Origin: Ilex aquifolium
Taxonomy: Eukaryota > Streptophyta > Magnoliopsida > Aquifoliales > Aquifoliaceae
Direction of reading: 5' to 3'
Length of the DNA stretch: 64,000 bases
Assembly: GCA_951799425.1 (NCBI GenBank)
Contig: OX637391.1
Coordinates: forward strand, 20,136,551-20,200,550
Shown: piece by piece, positions 1 through 11,871 of the stretch
Layout of the letters: each line of letters begins with the position of its first letter
How positions within the stretch are numbered: the first letter of the stretch is position 1
Position numbers and translations under genes: made by a program
Notes under the pieces: generated by a model
What the model was told of the DNA's origin: nothing
Databases searched by the model: none
Seen by the model: only the letters and a program-made list of their open reading frames with translations

Positions 1-138
1 CAGTGTCAGTAAAAAGTGACAACAGTAGATTGTACCTAAATGATGACAATATATATTTTGCCTACTCAAAGAGTTGCACCTAAAAAGGGAATCGAAAAAA
101 TGTCATGATGCCACTGATTGGACCCTCATTGTCATTAT

Positions 139-240
139 ATCGTATCTCTCTTTGGTGACACTGTTTGTATGACAATTTATATCGTGTCTCTCTTTGGTGA
201 CACTGTTTGCATGACGATTTATATCGTCTCTCTTTTTCGA
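139..240. repeat. 42-bp tandem repeat, about 2.4 copies
   Basis: Two full 42-bp units (139-180 and 181-222) differ at only a few bases, and a partial third unit follows (223-240). The repeat happens to stay open in one frame and yields a repetitive peptide, but nothing suggests a gene. It lies upstream of the glycosyltransferase gene and next to a dinucleotide microsatellite. Confidence 0.85.
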
Positions 241-242
241 CT

Positions 243-245
<3 letters not shown>

Positions 246-276
<31 letters not shown>

Positions 277-300
277 GTGTGTGTGTGTGTGTTTGTGTGT
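246..300. repeat. Compound (TA)n-(TG)n microsatellite
   Basis: An alternating TA run of about 29 bp passes directly into an almost pure GT run of about 25 bp. It is a simple-sequence repeat about 540 bp upstream of the glycosyltransferase start codon and is likely to vary in length between individuals. Confidence 0.9.
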
Positions 301-771
301 ATGTATAAAATTTCAAAATTCAAATGATACACAAATATCAAAAGGAATCTTGAAAGTCTCACATTCTAATCTTGAAAGTCTCACATTCAATTAGGTATGC
401 ACTATTTATGGTAGAGGTAAAACGGCTTTTATGACTTTTTTTTAGCACATGTACTTCTATCTCAATTATTTTAAAAAGTATACTTTTATCCTATTAAGTT
501 TTTTGGGAGGTACCGGCCTCCCAATGACCCTAAGAAAAAGACGGCAACCGAAAGCTTGTCGTCCTATCCTGGAAGCAACTTTTGGAGTGTTTAATGCGGT
601 TGGTGCTGCAAAATAAATTGTCAATGCCCAAATGTTTAAACTCCATTGATATATACCTCGAACCAGAGTAATATATTGCTCAAAGTCTTAGGATTGAGAT
701 CAGAGTATAGTACAATATAGATATAAAAAACAAAGAATGGTTCCACACAAACTATTTACAGCAAAACTTTG
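301..771. other. Upstream intergenic sequence
   Basis: AT-rich spacer leading to the glycosyltransferase gene. It holds a short direct repeat near 346-390 (a phrase reading roughly 'cttgaaagtctcacattc' occurs twice). No coding potential or RNA gene was recognised. It presumably contains the distal promoter. Confidence 0.5.
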
Positions 772-780
772 TATATATTA
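772..780 (+). promoter_or_regulatory. Candidate TATA box of the UGT gene
   Basis: TATATATTA lies 57 bp upstream of the ATG at 837. A start site about 30 bp further on would leave a short leader rich in CT repeats (about 817-836), which is common in plant core promoters and leaders. Another A/T-rich TATA-like stretch lies at about 715-727, so the choice is not certain. Confidence 0.4.
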
Positions 781-836
781 AAGCATAGTCACTCTATATC
801 TACATTCACTTGCCCATCTCTCTCTCTCCCTCCTCC

Positions 837-2276
837 ATGGAAAACTCAAAGCTTCATGTTGCAATACTTTCAAGTCCTGGAATGGGCCACCTCATCCCTG
901 TCCTCAATCTAGGCAACCGCCTCGTAAACCACCATAACGTTGAGGTCACTATACTCATTGTCTCAACTAATTCATCACCAGCAGAATCACAAATTCTCAA
1001 GTCCACGACAAGCCAAAATCAACTCAATATCATCGAAATCCCACCGGTAGACATCTCAAGCCTAATCGATCCCAAGACAACAATGGTCACACAGCTCTGC
1101 ATCATGATGCGCGCGGCTCGACCGGGCATCCGGTCCACAATCGCCGCTATGAAACGCTGCCCGGATGTCCTTATCGTTGACTTGTTTGGAACCGAGGCTT
1201 TTCCGATTGCCGACGAGTTTGGCATGCCCAAGTACGTATATATTCCAACCAATGCATGGTTTACAGCTCTATCTACGTACTGTCAAGTTCTTGATAAAGT
1301 AATAGAGGGTGAATACGTTGATCAAAAAGAAGCGCTGAAAATTCCGGGGTGCAAACCTGTTCGACCCGAAGATGTGGTTGACCCAATGCTGGACCGGCAC
1401 AATCAGCAGTACCGTGAATACGTACGGCAAGGGATCGGGTTCACGATGGGAGATGCGATTTTGTTGAACACGTGGGAAGATCTGGAGTGTACTTCACTCA
1501 AAGCTCTGAGGGAAAATGAGATCCTACGATCAATAGTGAAGGTACCGGTTTACACCATTGGTCCTTTAAAAAGATCGGCCGAACCGACTGGTTCAAATAG
1601 TCGGTTGATTGAGTGGCTTGACAGGCAACCCAGTGAGTCAGTGATTTTTGTATCATTTGGGAGTGGAGGGATGTTGTCGGCTCAGCAAATTTCCGAGTTA
1701 GCATGGGGGTTGGAGTTGAGCCAGCAGAGGTTTGTTTGGGTGGTGCGTCCACCTACCGAGGGTGGTGCCGATGGGTCATTTTTCACCGTAGGGAACGGTT
1801 CCGATGGCACCCCGGACTACTTACCAGATGGGTTCTTGACTAGGACCCACAGCGTCGGACTGTTGGTCCCACAGTGGGGCCCACAGGTGGAGATCTTGAG
1901 CCATCCATCAGTTGGAGGATTTTTATCACACTGTGGATGGAACTCAACTTTGGAAAGCATAGGCAGTGGCGTTCCAATTATTGCTTGGCCGCTCTATGCC
2001 GAACAAAGACTGAACGCCACCATGCTTACGGAGGAGCTGGGCATAGCTATCCGGCCGGAAGTGTTGCCAACAAAGAAAGTAGTGGGAAGGGAAGAGATAG
2101 AGAAGATGGTGAGAACCTTAATGCAGTACAAAGAAGGAAAGGCAATGAGAGAAAGAGCCAAAGAACTCAAATACAGTGCAGAGAATGCCCTGAGCAATGA
2201 AGGTTCTTCTTACAAATCAATTTCTGTGGTCCTTGAGGCCTGCCAGAAGAAATTACTTTCTCGTAACAATGTGTAG
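837..2276 (+). CDS. UDP-glycosyltransferase, UGT72-type (family 1)
   Basis: Predicted cytosolic enzyme that transfers a sugar, probably glucose from UDP-glucose, to a phenolic acceptor. The open frame runs further upstream through a TTG at 810, but the first ATG is at 837 and gives 479 residues, the usual length. The N-terminal acceptor domain has the SPGMGH motif with the expected catalytic His18 and partner Asp115 in VDLFGTE. The C-terminal donor domain has a full 44-residue PSPG box, Trp347 to Gln390, with HCGWNS at 365-370 and the closing Glu-Gln pair; a final Gln is usually linked to UDP-glucose. The N-terminal motifs and overall layout match the UGT72 group (hydroquinone, monolignol and flavonoid glucosyltransferases). 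No intron is seen, as is usual in this group. The acceptor cannot be told from sequence. It is the only intact host gene in the window and ends about 3 kb from a large transposon nest. Confidence 0.95.
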   Translation: MENSKLHVAILSSPGMGHLIPVLNLGNRLVNHHNVEVTILIVSTNSSPAESQILKSTTSQNQLNIIEIPPVDISSLIDPKTTMVTQLCIMMRAARPGIRSTIAAMKRCPDVLIVDLFGTEAFPIADEFGMPKYVYIPTNAWFTALSTYCQVLDKVIEGEYVDQKEALKIPGCKPVRPEDVVDPMLDRHNQQYREYVRQGIGFTMGDAILLNTWEDLECTSLKALRENEILRSIVKVPVYTIGPLKRSAEPTGSNSRLIEWLDRQPSESVIFVSFGSGGMLSAQQISELAWGLELSQQRFVWVVRPPTEGGADGSFFTVGNGSDGTPDYLPDGFLTRTHSVGLLVPQWGPQVEILSHPSVGGFLSHCGWNSTLESIGSGVPIIAWPLYAEQRLNATMLTEELGIAIRPEVLPTKKVVGREEIEKMVRTLMQYKEGKAMRERAKELKYSAENALSNEGSSYKSISVVLEACQKKLLSRNNV

Positions 2277-3159
2277 GTTTGTTACTGTCTCGTAATCATG
2301 TGGTATTGAGTTTGTATTGAATAATATAAATATATTAGCAGCAATTCGTGCTTAAAAAAGAATATTGGTAGTCGTTAAATGATTCTATTTGAGATTGTTA
2401 AATGAACTTATTGAAGTTTGTCATAATTTATATTATAAATGATAGATATTTAATTTATATGAGACTCATTTATAATTTTATTTAATGGGGTCCGCATTAT
2501 TCATAAGTCAGATTTAGCAGGTTTTGTGTTGTGATTTGAAGACTTTGCGTCAATTCATTTATTTGACGAGTTTAATTAGTTCATCCATTTACCATCCTAG
2601 CATGCCCATTAAATTTTTTATTATAATTTGATACCAAATTAATATCAAGTACACAAATCATGTTTTAAATTGACAGATGTAATTGCTAGACTTCTATTCA
2701 GAGGGTTTGTGTGCCTCGTAAGGTGCAAGTTAACAGAAATACTAAAATGAATAAGGAAAAATTTGGAGGTCGGTCCCCTTTGTGAACTTATTTAGTGATA
2801 AGTCTATTAAGGAAATTTGTTTAATATTAAGTCTATTTTGATCTTTATTGCCTAAAATACTCTTATTAGTTATATTTAATTAGAATAAATTTAAAAATTA
2901 ACAACTCCAAAGTTTTACAAAGAACATCAGCAAAACAAAATTAATCTAACAATTTCATATTAACAGTAGTCTAACATAATTAAATCACAATTACATAACC
3001 TTTGGTTACAATTATAAAGAGAAGTTCATAGTGTTCTGGGGAGGACAAGATTAAGACCCCATTCTTTAACAGATATCAGGTAAATGCTTAGCAGGCTCGA
3101 CCTGTGGAGCACCGCATCTTGACCACCTCTCTACACCATTTCCTTCCTTCCTCTCTTGC
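2277..3159. other. 3' flank of the UGT gene and AT-rich intergenic DNA
   Basis: The first 60 bp probably hold the 3' UTR: an AATAAT-type near-match to a plant poly(A) signal lies at about 2320-2330. The rest is AT-rich spacer without a supported gene or RNA. Confidence 0.45.
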
Positions 3160-3237
3160 ACCATCTTTGAACCCCACCAAAAATCTTTGTAATTGCCTTT
3201 TTTCTTTAATTTCATCCGGAAATTTGGATGCAAACAT
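3160..3237 (-). mobile_element. Fossil scrap resembling Caulimoviridae reverse transcriptase
   Basis: The minus strand encodes a 26-residue stretch containing KFPDEIKEKRQLQRFL. This matches from memory the segment after the reverse-transcriptase core of endogenous plant pararetroviruses, where FPD-(x)-IKDKKQLQRFLG is typical; gypsy elements have a different sequence at this point ([14 protein letters not shown] in A1 and A2). Nothing recognisable of the virus flanks it, so it is a very small, old, broken remnant. It could be chance similarity, since the matched part is short. It ends about 5 bp from the left edge of the 2.3-kb host duplication. Confidence 0.35.
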
Positions 3238-3242
3238 TAATT

Positions 3243-5339
3243 CTGGTGGTGGTAGTGGTGAAGGTGGCCAATAAAGTTTCCGCAAACTTTATCAAGAAAA
3301 CCCAAAAATAACAAAAGAAATATTTAGTAGCAAATCTATGATAGGCTTCACCATTCTAACAACTATGTGCCAAAACTGTGTACCCATGTATAACTTGTTA
3401 TAGAATTTTGTCGATCAAAACTCAAATTCCAATAATTTTAAAAATTTGAATCATCACTATAACATTTTGGAGAATCCATTACAAAAAGTTGAACCATGTC
3501 TGATGAATTCAACGTAATAATTGTAAGTATCTGCACTATTGAACATTATCAAATAGTCCACTTGAAAGGGTTAGGAATTTATTGTGCAAGAACTCATATG
3601 CATCGATCATACCCATCATCATCATACTCCACAGAGTTCGCTTTCAGGTTCCAACATTTCTTTTAGACTTTTCGTCAAATTCACATATTCATCCAGTTGT
3701 GTCAAATCCATTGCCCTCCCATGGAAGCAATATTCACTGTCACACAAAAGATAGGCAAAAGTAATGGGCTCAGAATTTGAAGTAATTCATGAAAAATCAC
3801 GAAGTGTACCGGTATAAGTGTTTTTATTTTCCATTGGGTCAATAAAATTTTTTACATCAAGTGCTCACCCAAATAGTCTGCAAATTGTGGAATTGTTATT
3901 GTTGTGAGTTGAAAGACCCCTACTACTTAAAATGAATAAAAAATAGTATGAAATCAACAGCAAAGACAAAAAATTGAACACTTGATAACTTAATACATAC
4001 ACATTAAATATTTGTCTAAAAATAGTTAATGAAGCATATTTCCTAGCTGGTAAGAAAAAACACATTTCCTCTGTCCAAAAAAAAATCTTCAATATCTTTT
4101 CACCTACCCCTATCTCCTATTTCATCGGTTTTGTTGGATCATTCTATGAGCTAGATCTGTAAATCTTTAAAACATCAGATCATACAAAACTCATAAAACC
4201 AAAAAATTTGCTAGAAATTCAAAGACTACGTAACAAAATTCAAAAATTTAAAAGACGACCTGTTGCCGATATCTTTTTAGCATATGTGCTAGAGAATTCA
4301 TTATTTTTTCAATCAATTTGGTGGTATTTGTCCAATGGGAAATGACAAAATATCGATTCATCGCTTATTATTTCTCTGGTTTCATAAATAAAATCAAGTG
4401 AGGAGAAAAAAGATAAAAGTGGCATTTCACCGTGGCACCAAATAGTGACCCAGGAAAGTTGAAGCATTCCCAAGTGTGCTCTGTATGTGTGTGCGCTGAG
4501 TGTGTATGTGCATAGAGTTAGGGGCATTTTGTCAAAAATCTTGCGTGCATAGTTTGTGAGATTTATGTTTAGAGGAGGGAAGATTTGGTAGATTTGGGGG
4601 AGATATGGTGGTGGATTTAAGAGATTTGGAGGAATAAGTGTGAGCCCCTATTTTTTAAGTGCAACTGCTCCCCTTTTTTTTTTCTTTTCCACTCCATTCT
4701 GTGAACTATTTTTGGCCCAAATATTTCATAATTACATGAATTCCTTTACTTTATTACAGAAGCTTCACACATGTTTTACAGTACTGGTTTTTATGTTTCA
4801 TTACATCATTATTGATGTGTTAAATTTAACCTTTCGTGTATCAAAAAAAAAATGACCAAGCAGATGTTCACTTTAATTGTGCACCATTACTACGGTGGCC
4901 AGTAAGTGAGAGAAAGGGGAGAGAGATGATACAAAAGGACCATTTCTCTACCATACCATATGCATAGATTGATTAAGTGATTAAATAATCGATTAACTAT
5001 AACTCACTCATAATGAGTTCGAGCAATGTAATTGATACACATGATTTAAAAAAATTGTGTACATCTAAAATCTAGATTAACAAATGCAAAATACATGTGA
5101 AAATCTTTAAAACTAAACCAAGTGGCCCATTTTCCAACCATATCCAATTTCATCATACCTTTTTGCAGAGTTTCTCTGATGAAGCCCAAAAAAAAAACTT
5201 TTTGTGAGCAGTTAGTCTACAATACTTGCCCTAAAAAAAAGAATAGTCTTCAGATTTTGGAACCATATAAATGAGCAATTAGTTTATATGGATTATTATG
5301 TAAAGATAGGCATTGGTTAGAAGATTCAATCATGATACA
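3243..5339. repeat. Host 2.3-kb direct duplication, copy 1 (left part)
   Basis: This segment is nearly the same as 36592-38727, base for base apart from small indels and substitutions. Copy 1 is interrupted after 5339 by element E1 and resumes at 36108. No gene is recognised in it; a 60-codon frame near 3582-3764 is kept in both copies but looks like chance in AT-rich DNA. The last five bases (5335-5339, ATACA) are the left target-site duplication of E1. Confidence 0.9.
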
Positions 5340-5540
5340 TGTAATACTCCAAATTTTTGAAATAGATATATATAACTTAGTTTAGGTTAATTTGTGATAT
5401 TATTTTTGAAAAGGGATGTTAGTGTAATTAATGAATGAGGAATTGTAGGGTTTCTTTTATTTTGTATATATATAGGCAGTCAAAATAGGGCAAAACAAAA
5501 AAAAAAGAAAAAAAAGAAAAGGAAAGAAGGATTATGCCGC

Positions 5541-5589
<49 letters not shown>

Positions 5590-7523
5590 GGAAGAAAGAA
5601 GAAAGAAGAACGAAAAAAGAATAAGAAGAAGAGATTTGGATCTATTGAAGGTATGAATCCATCATTTATTTTATGGGTTTTATATAAAATAACATGGTGC
5701 TAGTTTTATCACACATATATATATGTGAGTGTGTGTTCATGATGGGAAATAAAGATGAATATATAAATAAATTTTATTATAAGTTATTAATTCTACGTAT
5801 TATTAGACCTAATTTTGATTGGTTGATTTTGAGGCTTGTAGATAATTTAATTATGCGTTAAAAAGAAGAAGAAAAACAAAGAAGGAAGAACCAAGAAGTT
5901 GCAGAACCAGCTTTCGCAAGTTGAAGGAGATGGGATTTTAGACATTATGGAAAACCTTTCATTTAGTTTCAAAGAGTTTTACTTTGATCCCTATATTCTT
6001 CTAAACTTAATTTTAACCACTGTTTTACTTGCTAAGTTGGAAGAATAGAATTTTGGAAAATTTATGGCAGTCCAGAAAACAGGAAATTCGTTTTTCAAGG
6101 AAATTATACTTTGACCCCCAAAGCTTCAAAAATTATGATTTGACCCCAAAACTTTAGAAACTTTTTCTGAACAACTCAGACTACTTCTATACCATATTGC
6201 CTCATATTAGAAAGGGTATTTATATGTAAAGGATTAAGTATACATATCAAAGGGTAGGAAGTATAAAAATTAAATATAGAATCGCGAAACAACGAAGTTA
6301 GGATTAGAGATTGATTGTTATATGTTATTTTGGATTAGGTGGTGATTGCATTGAGGTTTGGAAAAGAGTGCTTTGAATTGAATTTTGGGAACCAAGGTGA
6401 GTAGTTACTACTTCTTTTGGGAGGATTTTCTATATTAAATGTGTGGGTGCGTGCGTGTGAATTTTTCATATATATGATATATGTGTTGATATTTGAGGTT
6501 GCAATTAAATGTTTTGAAATTGTGAAGTGTTATACATGTGAATTTGGGAAAACTTGTGGGATGATTTTATATCATTGCTTTGGTGATGAAAGAGAAATTT
6601 TGTGTGCGTTGGGACTAAAACTACAGTTTTTGTGTGTGTGAAAATCATGTTTATGAGATGGAGACTGGACCAGTCATTCGGCTAGTGATGACAAGAGACT
6701 GGGCCAGTTACCAACTAGTGGTAACAAGAGACGGGGCTAGTCATCAGGCTAGTGATGACAAGAGACTGGGCCAGTTACCAGGCTAGTGGTAACAAGAGAC
6801 TGGGCCAGTCACTAGCTTAGTGGTAACAAACATGATTTGACAAATGTATTTGGAATTGAATGTGTGTGTGAGTGTTTTTGGTTATAAATGTCTTTTCATT
6901 TATAAAATTATTTGTGAAAATAAGTGGTGTTTTGGGTTATAATTGTCTTTTCATTTATAAAGTTATTTGTGATCATGAGATCATTTTGTTTAAATGATTA
7001 AGTGAGAGGGGTTGTGGTACAATTTGTTGTACTTATGTATGTATCAAGTTTATTTTTATATATAAACTGTGAGATTTATTTTCACACCTCATTAGAGGTG
7101 TTTGCTATTCACGGGCCATTGTGCTCATCCAAACATTTAACATTTTTCAGGTGAGGATCAGGGTGAGGAGTATGTCCACAGATAGATAAGGGATTAGAGG
7201 AATTGAAGATTTATTTTATTGTAGGTCTTCAGAAATAAAAGTCTTTTATAGTTTTAAGATAAATATTGAATTATTTTGGGAACAATATTGCTTATGTTTA
7301 GAATAGTGAATCTTATGATTTAATTATTGATTTATATGAGTTTAGTAATGATATTGGTGGTGTTTAGTTTATTCGTCTGGTATTCATTAGGTCTGTGGAA
7401 TGGATCACGTTATTATTTTGTCTTCTGCTGTATTTTGCATTTGTTATGCACAAGGTTGGTTGGTTAAGGCCTCGGTGACCGGTCCGCCGCTCACCCTATG
7501 TGATTCGGGGTGGGGGTGTGACT
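5340..7523 (+). repeat. E1 LTR1 (5' LTR)
   Basis: About 2.18 kb, matching 9641-11871 and 33930-36102 along its length. It includes a (GA)n microsatellite near 5542-5584 whose length differs in each LTR copy, a CA/TG-rich tract, and the hairpin array at 6661-6829. It ends at a GTGTGAC motif followed by the primer-binding site. Confidence 0.9.
6661..6829. repeat. E1 LTR1 hairpin array, about 34-bp period
   Basis: Five units of about 34 bp, each a 20-bp inverted repeat plus a spacer reading about AAGAGACTGGGCCA. Two stem types occur around the same loop GGCTAG: GTTACCA paired with TGGTAAC (for example 6774-6793) and GTCATCA paired with TGATGAC (for example 6740-6759). The two arms change together, so pairing is kept although sequence differs. 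Equivalent arrays are at 10991-11230 and 35215-35407. Confidence 0.85.
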
Positions 7524-9640
7524 AGTTTGGTATCAGAGTATAGGTTTATGAATTGCCAGAGGATTAGGTTGGATCTGAATGGTTGTGTAGACTTTAATAG
7601 GTTTTAGTTCGAGGGATACATAATGATGTTAATAGTTAATAGAATGATTTGTGTAATGACTAAGACCAGTTAATTTGCTTGGTATTTTGTACAAATAAGA
7701 GATAGTTTCAAAAAGGGGTGGTAAGGGTGTTGTAAGATGTGTGAATGACACTAATGGAATTTGTTCTACACATTCTTATGTGTCTCCTAGAGTAGCAATG
7801 AGATTGGTTGTGGAACCCAAAGCACTTGAATTTGATTTGATCGTGGCAACTTTTATGGGTGGTTTTGAGTTAAGAGGTGTCATGTACCCAAGGTGTAGGG
7901 TCCACATTTGGGAACATCAATAACTAATTAATTGAATTTCTTAGACCTTAGGGGTTTTGATGTGATATTGATTATGGACTGGTTAGTCATACGACATACG
8001 AAAGTTGGTTGTTTTGAAAAGAGAGTCATGTGGATTTAGTTTCAAGGGGACAAGAATTATTTAATCCTCAGTCTTAAATCTACAAGTGCAAGCTAGAAAA
8101 CAAGTGAGTAAAGATTTTTAGGGAAATATTGGTAGTATTATTGATACAGAAAGCGAGTGAGTGTTTCCTGAATAGATAACAATAGAAAGGGAATTTTTGG
8201 ATGTATTTCAAGAGAAGTTGTCTATGGGTAGCATTGGAGAGAGATAAAATGTACATTTTTAGTAGCTCTGGGGTACTTTACTTATATTTATTACTTTGTA
8301 TTGGATGGTTCTCGCTGAACTAGAAGAAAGAGAATGCAATTAAAAATATATTAGACCGAAGAGTTATTCAACTTAGCAATTTATTGTGGAGTGCTCATGT
8401 TGTGCTTGTAAAGAAAATGATTGGACTGTGAAATGGTACGTCGATTACTACCAGCTGAATAAGACAACAACAAATAGTAAATATTTTTTATGTGGTATTG
8501 ATGATTTAATTGATCAATTGTGACGCGCTAGAGAATTTAGTAAGATTGATCTTAAATTGAGTTATCTTTACTTAAAGAAAAAAATTACGATGTTCTGAAA
8601 ATAGTATGTGCAACTGAGATAGTTATATTGTATTTTTGGTGAAGTCATTGAGATTGACAAATGCTACATTTGTTTTGATGGATTGACTAAATTGAGTATC
8701 TCTACGTTATCTAGATTCTTATGCTACTGTATTCAGGTGTTGCACTTGTGTATTCTTGTAGTACAGAAGAAATCACCCTACTCGTGATTTTGGATTAGAT
8801 GTAATTGTTTTTGCCTTAAGGTTATGGGGAGATTGTTTATACAGTAAGACATGTGAGATTTATTTTGATTATCAAAGATTGAAAGATTTATTTACTGAGA
8901 ATGAGTTTAATTTGAGAAAAAGGAGATGGATGGAAAGACTAGGGACTATAATTATTCTATTATTATCATGTAGGCAAAGCTATTATAGTGGTTAATACAC
9001 TGATCAATAAATCATTAAGAAGTTTGTGTTGTATTTAATATATTCGAATGGGTAATTTTGTTGATTTGAGATTGATGGGAGTACGAAATTATATTGATAG
9101 TGAGAAACTATTATTGGTTGAGTTGAATGAAAAGAAAAATTGTGGAATTTGTAGCCAATGTGTAGTGCAATGATAAATAAAGACTGAGTATCAGTATCCT
9201 ACATGTTTACTATAACTAATTTGAAATTTTTGAGCAGATATTAGAGTAAATTACTATGAATTTTCTATACATATTTTCAGGATATAGATTGGGCATGAAT
9301 CTATTTTGGGTTATTGTTGATTAATTGACGAAGTTATTTGGTAAAGATATTTTATTTTCACGACGTACTTTGTGTTGTTATGCTCAAAAAGTACATATAC
9401 CTGATTCTCTTTGTATATTGGTGGGAGCAGTCTATTGAGCTTCAGGAAATTCTTAATTATGTTGGGGAGTCAATAAATTTTGGGTAACAAGATGATTCTA
9501 TTAGTCAAGGTATTGTGGAAGAGTCACTTAGGCGAGGAAGTTACTTGTGAAGTAGATAAAAAGATGAAAATTGAATATCCTCATTTGTTCTCACAAGATA
9601 TATAAATTTCGAGGACAAAATTCTTTTAAGGGGGAGATAA
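7524..9640 (+). pseudogene. E1 internal region 1, decayed pol remnants
   Basis: About 2.1 kb between LTR1 and LTR2. Short in-frame echoes of a gypsy reverse transcriptase can be read by eye: a DVF-type motif upstream of the RT core near 8195-8225, a DYYQLNK-like echo near 8440-8465, and LTNAT near 8650-8670. There is no usable open frame; it is broken in very many places and far shorter than a full gag-pol. A purine-rich tract (AAGGGGGAGA) at about 9628-9637 lies just before LTR2, as a polypurine tract should. Internal region 2 shows the same decayed form. Confidence 0.7.
7528..7540 (+). other. E1 primer-binding site, copy 1 (initiator Met tRNA type)
   Basis: TGGTATCAGAG lies four bases after the LTR end; it is complementary to the 3' end of plant initiator methionine tRNA, the usual primer for many plant LTR elements. 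The same site follows LTR2 at 11876-11888. Confidence 0.8.
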
Positions 9641-10010
9641 TGTAATACCCCAAATTTTTGAAATAGATATATATAACTTAGTTTAGGTTAATTTGTGATA
9701 TTATTTTTGCATAGGGATGTTAGTGTAATTAATGAATGAGGAATTTTAGGGTTACTGTAGAGTTATATATATATATATAGGCAGTCAAAATAGGGCAAAA
9801 CAAAAAAAAAAAGAAAAGGAAAGAAGGATTCTGCCGCTAGAGAGAGAGAGAGAGAGAGAGCGAGCGAAGGAAGAAAGAAAGAAGAACGAAAAAAGAATAA
9901 GAAGAAAAGATTTGGATCTATTGAATGTATGAATCCATCATTTATTTTATGGGTTTTATATTAAACCACATGGTGCTAGTTTTATCATAATCTACATATG
10001 TATGTATGTC

Positions 10011-10065
<55 letters not shown>

Positions 10066-11871
10066 TGTGTGTTCATGATGGGAAATAAGGATGGACATAT
10101 AAATAATTTTTATTATAAGTTATTAATTATACGTATTATTAGACCTAATTTAGATTGGTTGATTTTGAGGCTTGTAGATAATTTAATTATATGTTAAAAA
10201 GAAGAAGAAAAACAAAGAAGGAAGAACCAAGAAGTTGCAGAACCAGCTTTTGTAAGTTGAAGGAGATGGGATTTTGGACATTATGGAAACCTCCCATTTA
10301 GTTTCAAAGTGTTTTATTTTGATCCCTAAATTCTTCTAAACTTAATTTTAACCACTGTTTTACTTGCTAAGTTGGAAGAATAGAATTTTGGAAAATTTAT
10401 GGCTGTCCAGAAAACAGAAAATTCGTTTTTCAAAGAAATTACACTTTGACCCCAAAAGCTTCAAAAATTATGATTTGACCCCAAAACTTTAGAAACTTTT
10501 TATGAACGGCTCAGACTACTTCTATACCCTATTACCTCATATTAGAAAGGATATTTATATGTAAAGGATTAAGTATATATATCAAAGGGTAGGGAGTATA
10601 AAAATTAAATATAGAATCGCGAAACGACGAAGTTATGATTAGAGATTGATTGTGTATATGTTATTTTGGATTATGTAGTGATTGCATTGAGGTTTGGGAA
10701 AGAGTGCTTTGAATTGGATTTTGGGAATCAAGGTGAGTAGTTACTACTTCTTTTGGGAGGATTTTCTATATTAAATGTGTGGGTGCGTGCGTGTGGATTT
10801 TTCATATATATGATATATGTGTTGATGTTTGGGGTTGCAATTAAATGCTTTGACATTGTGAACTGTTATACATATGAACTTTGGAAAACTTGTGGGATGA
10901 TTTTATATCATTGCTTTGGTGATGAAAGAGAAATTTTGTGTGCGTTGATACTAAAATTACAGTTTTGGTATGTGTGAAAATCATTTTTATGAGACGGAGA
11001 CTGGGGTTACCAGGTCTAAGTGGTAACAAGAGACTGGACCGGTCATCAGGCTAGTGATGACAAGAGACTGGGCCAGTTACCAAGCTAGTGGTAACAAGAG
11101 ACGGGGCTAGTCATCAGGCTAGTGATGACAAGAGACTGGGCCAGTTACCAGTCTAGTGGTAACAAGAGATTAGACCAGTTACCAGGCTAGTGGTAACAAG
11201 AGACTGGGCCAGTTACTAGGTAGTGGTAACAAACATGATTTGACAAATGTATTTGAAACTGAATGTGTGTGTGAGTGTTTTGGGTTATAAATGTTTTTTC
11301 ATTTATTAAGTTATTTGTGATCATGAGATCATTTTAATTAAATGATTATGTGAGAGGGGTTGTGGTACAATTTGTTGTACTTATGTATGTATCAAGTTTA
11401 TTTTTATATATAAACTGTGAGATTTATTTTCACACCTCATTAGAGGTGGTTGCTATTCATGGGCCATTGTGCTCTTCCAAACATTTAATATTTTTCAGGT
11501 GAGAATCAAGGTGAGGAGTAAGTCCACAGATAGATAAGGGATTAGAGGAATTGAAGATTTATTTTATTGTAGGTCTTCAGAAATAATTTTTTTTTATAGT
11601 TTTGAGACAAATATTTAATTGTTTTGGGAACAATATTGCTTATTTTTAGAGTAGTGAACATTATGGTTTAATTATTGATTTACATGAGTTTAGTAATGAT
11701 ATTGGTGGTGTTTAGTTTATTCATCTGGTATTCATTAGGTCGGTGGAATGAATCACGTGATTATTTTGTCTTCCGCAGTATTTTGCATTTATTATGCACA
11801 ATAATGGTTGGTTAAGGCCTCGGTGGCCGGTCCGCCGCCCACCCTATGTGATCCGAGGTAGGGGTGTGACA
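9641..11871 (+). repeat. E1 LTR2 (middle LTR)
   Basis: About 2.23 kb and full length, TG...CA, preceded by a polypurine tract and followed by a primer-binding site. It is therefore the 3' LTR of one unit and the 5' LTR of the next. It contains a long (AT)n microsatellite at about 10016-10062 and the largest hairpin array of the three LTRs. Confidence 0.9.
10991..11230. repeat. E1 LTR2 hairpin array, seven units
   Basis: Seven units of the about 34-bp hairpin repeat, alternating between GTTACCA/TGGTAAC and GTCATCA/TGATGAC stems around a GGCTAG-like loop. Most units remain perfectly paired; loop bases vary more freely (GGCTAG, AGCTAG, GTCTAG). Unit number differs from LTR1 (five) and LTR3 (six). 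Confidence 0.85.

Noticed and set aside
118-327. 69-codon frame with repeated VSLFGDT peptide
   Set aside because: It is produced by the 42-bp tandem repeat and the TA/TG microsatellite; no family resemblance.
810-836. Upstream start for the glycosyltransferase adding nine residues
   Set aside because: The first codon is TTG; the ATG at 837 gives the normal family length and places the conserved HVAILSSPGMGH near the N-terminus.
1019-2200. Antisense and shifted frames inside the glycosyltransferase gene
   Set aside because: They overlap a well-supported gene and show no domain.
6661-6829. CRISPR-like array
   Set aside because: Plant nuclear DNA; spacers are the near-constant part and the varying part is a paired stem, so it is a hairpin minisatellite.
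6417-10977. Related 74-codon frames in E1 LTR1 and LTR2
   Set aside because: They are the same LTR stretch read twice, start at TTG, and are not kept as such in LTR3.
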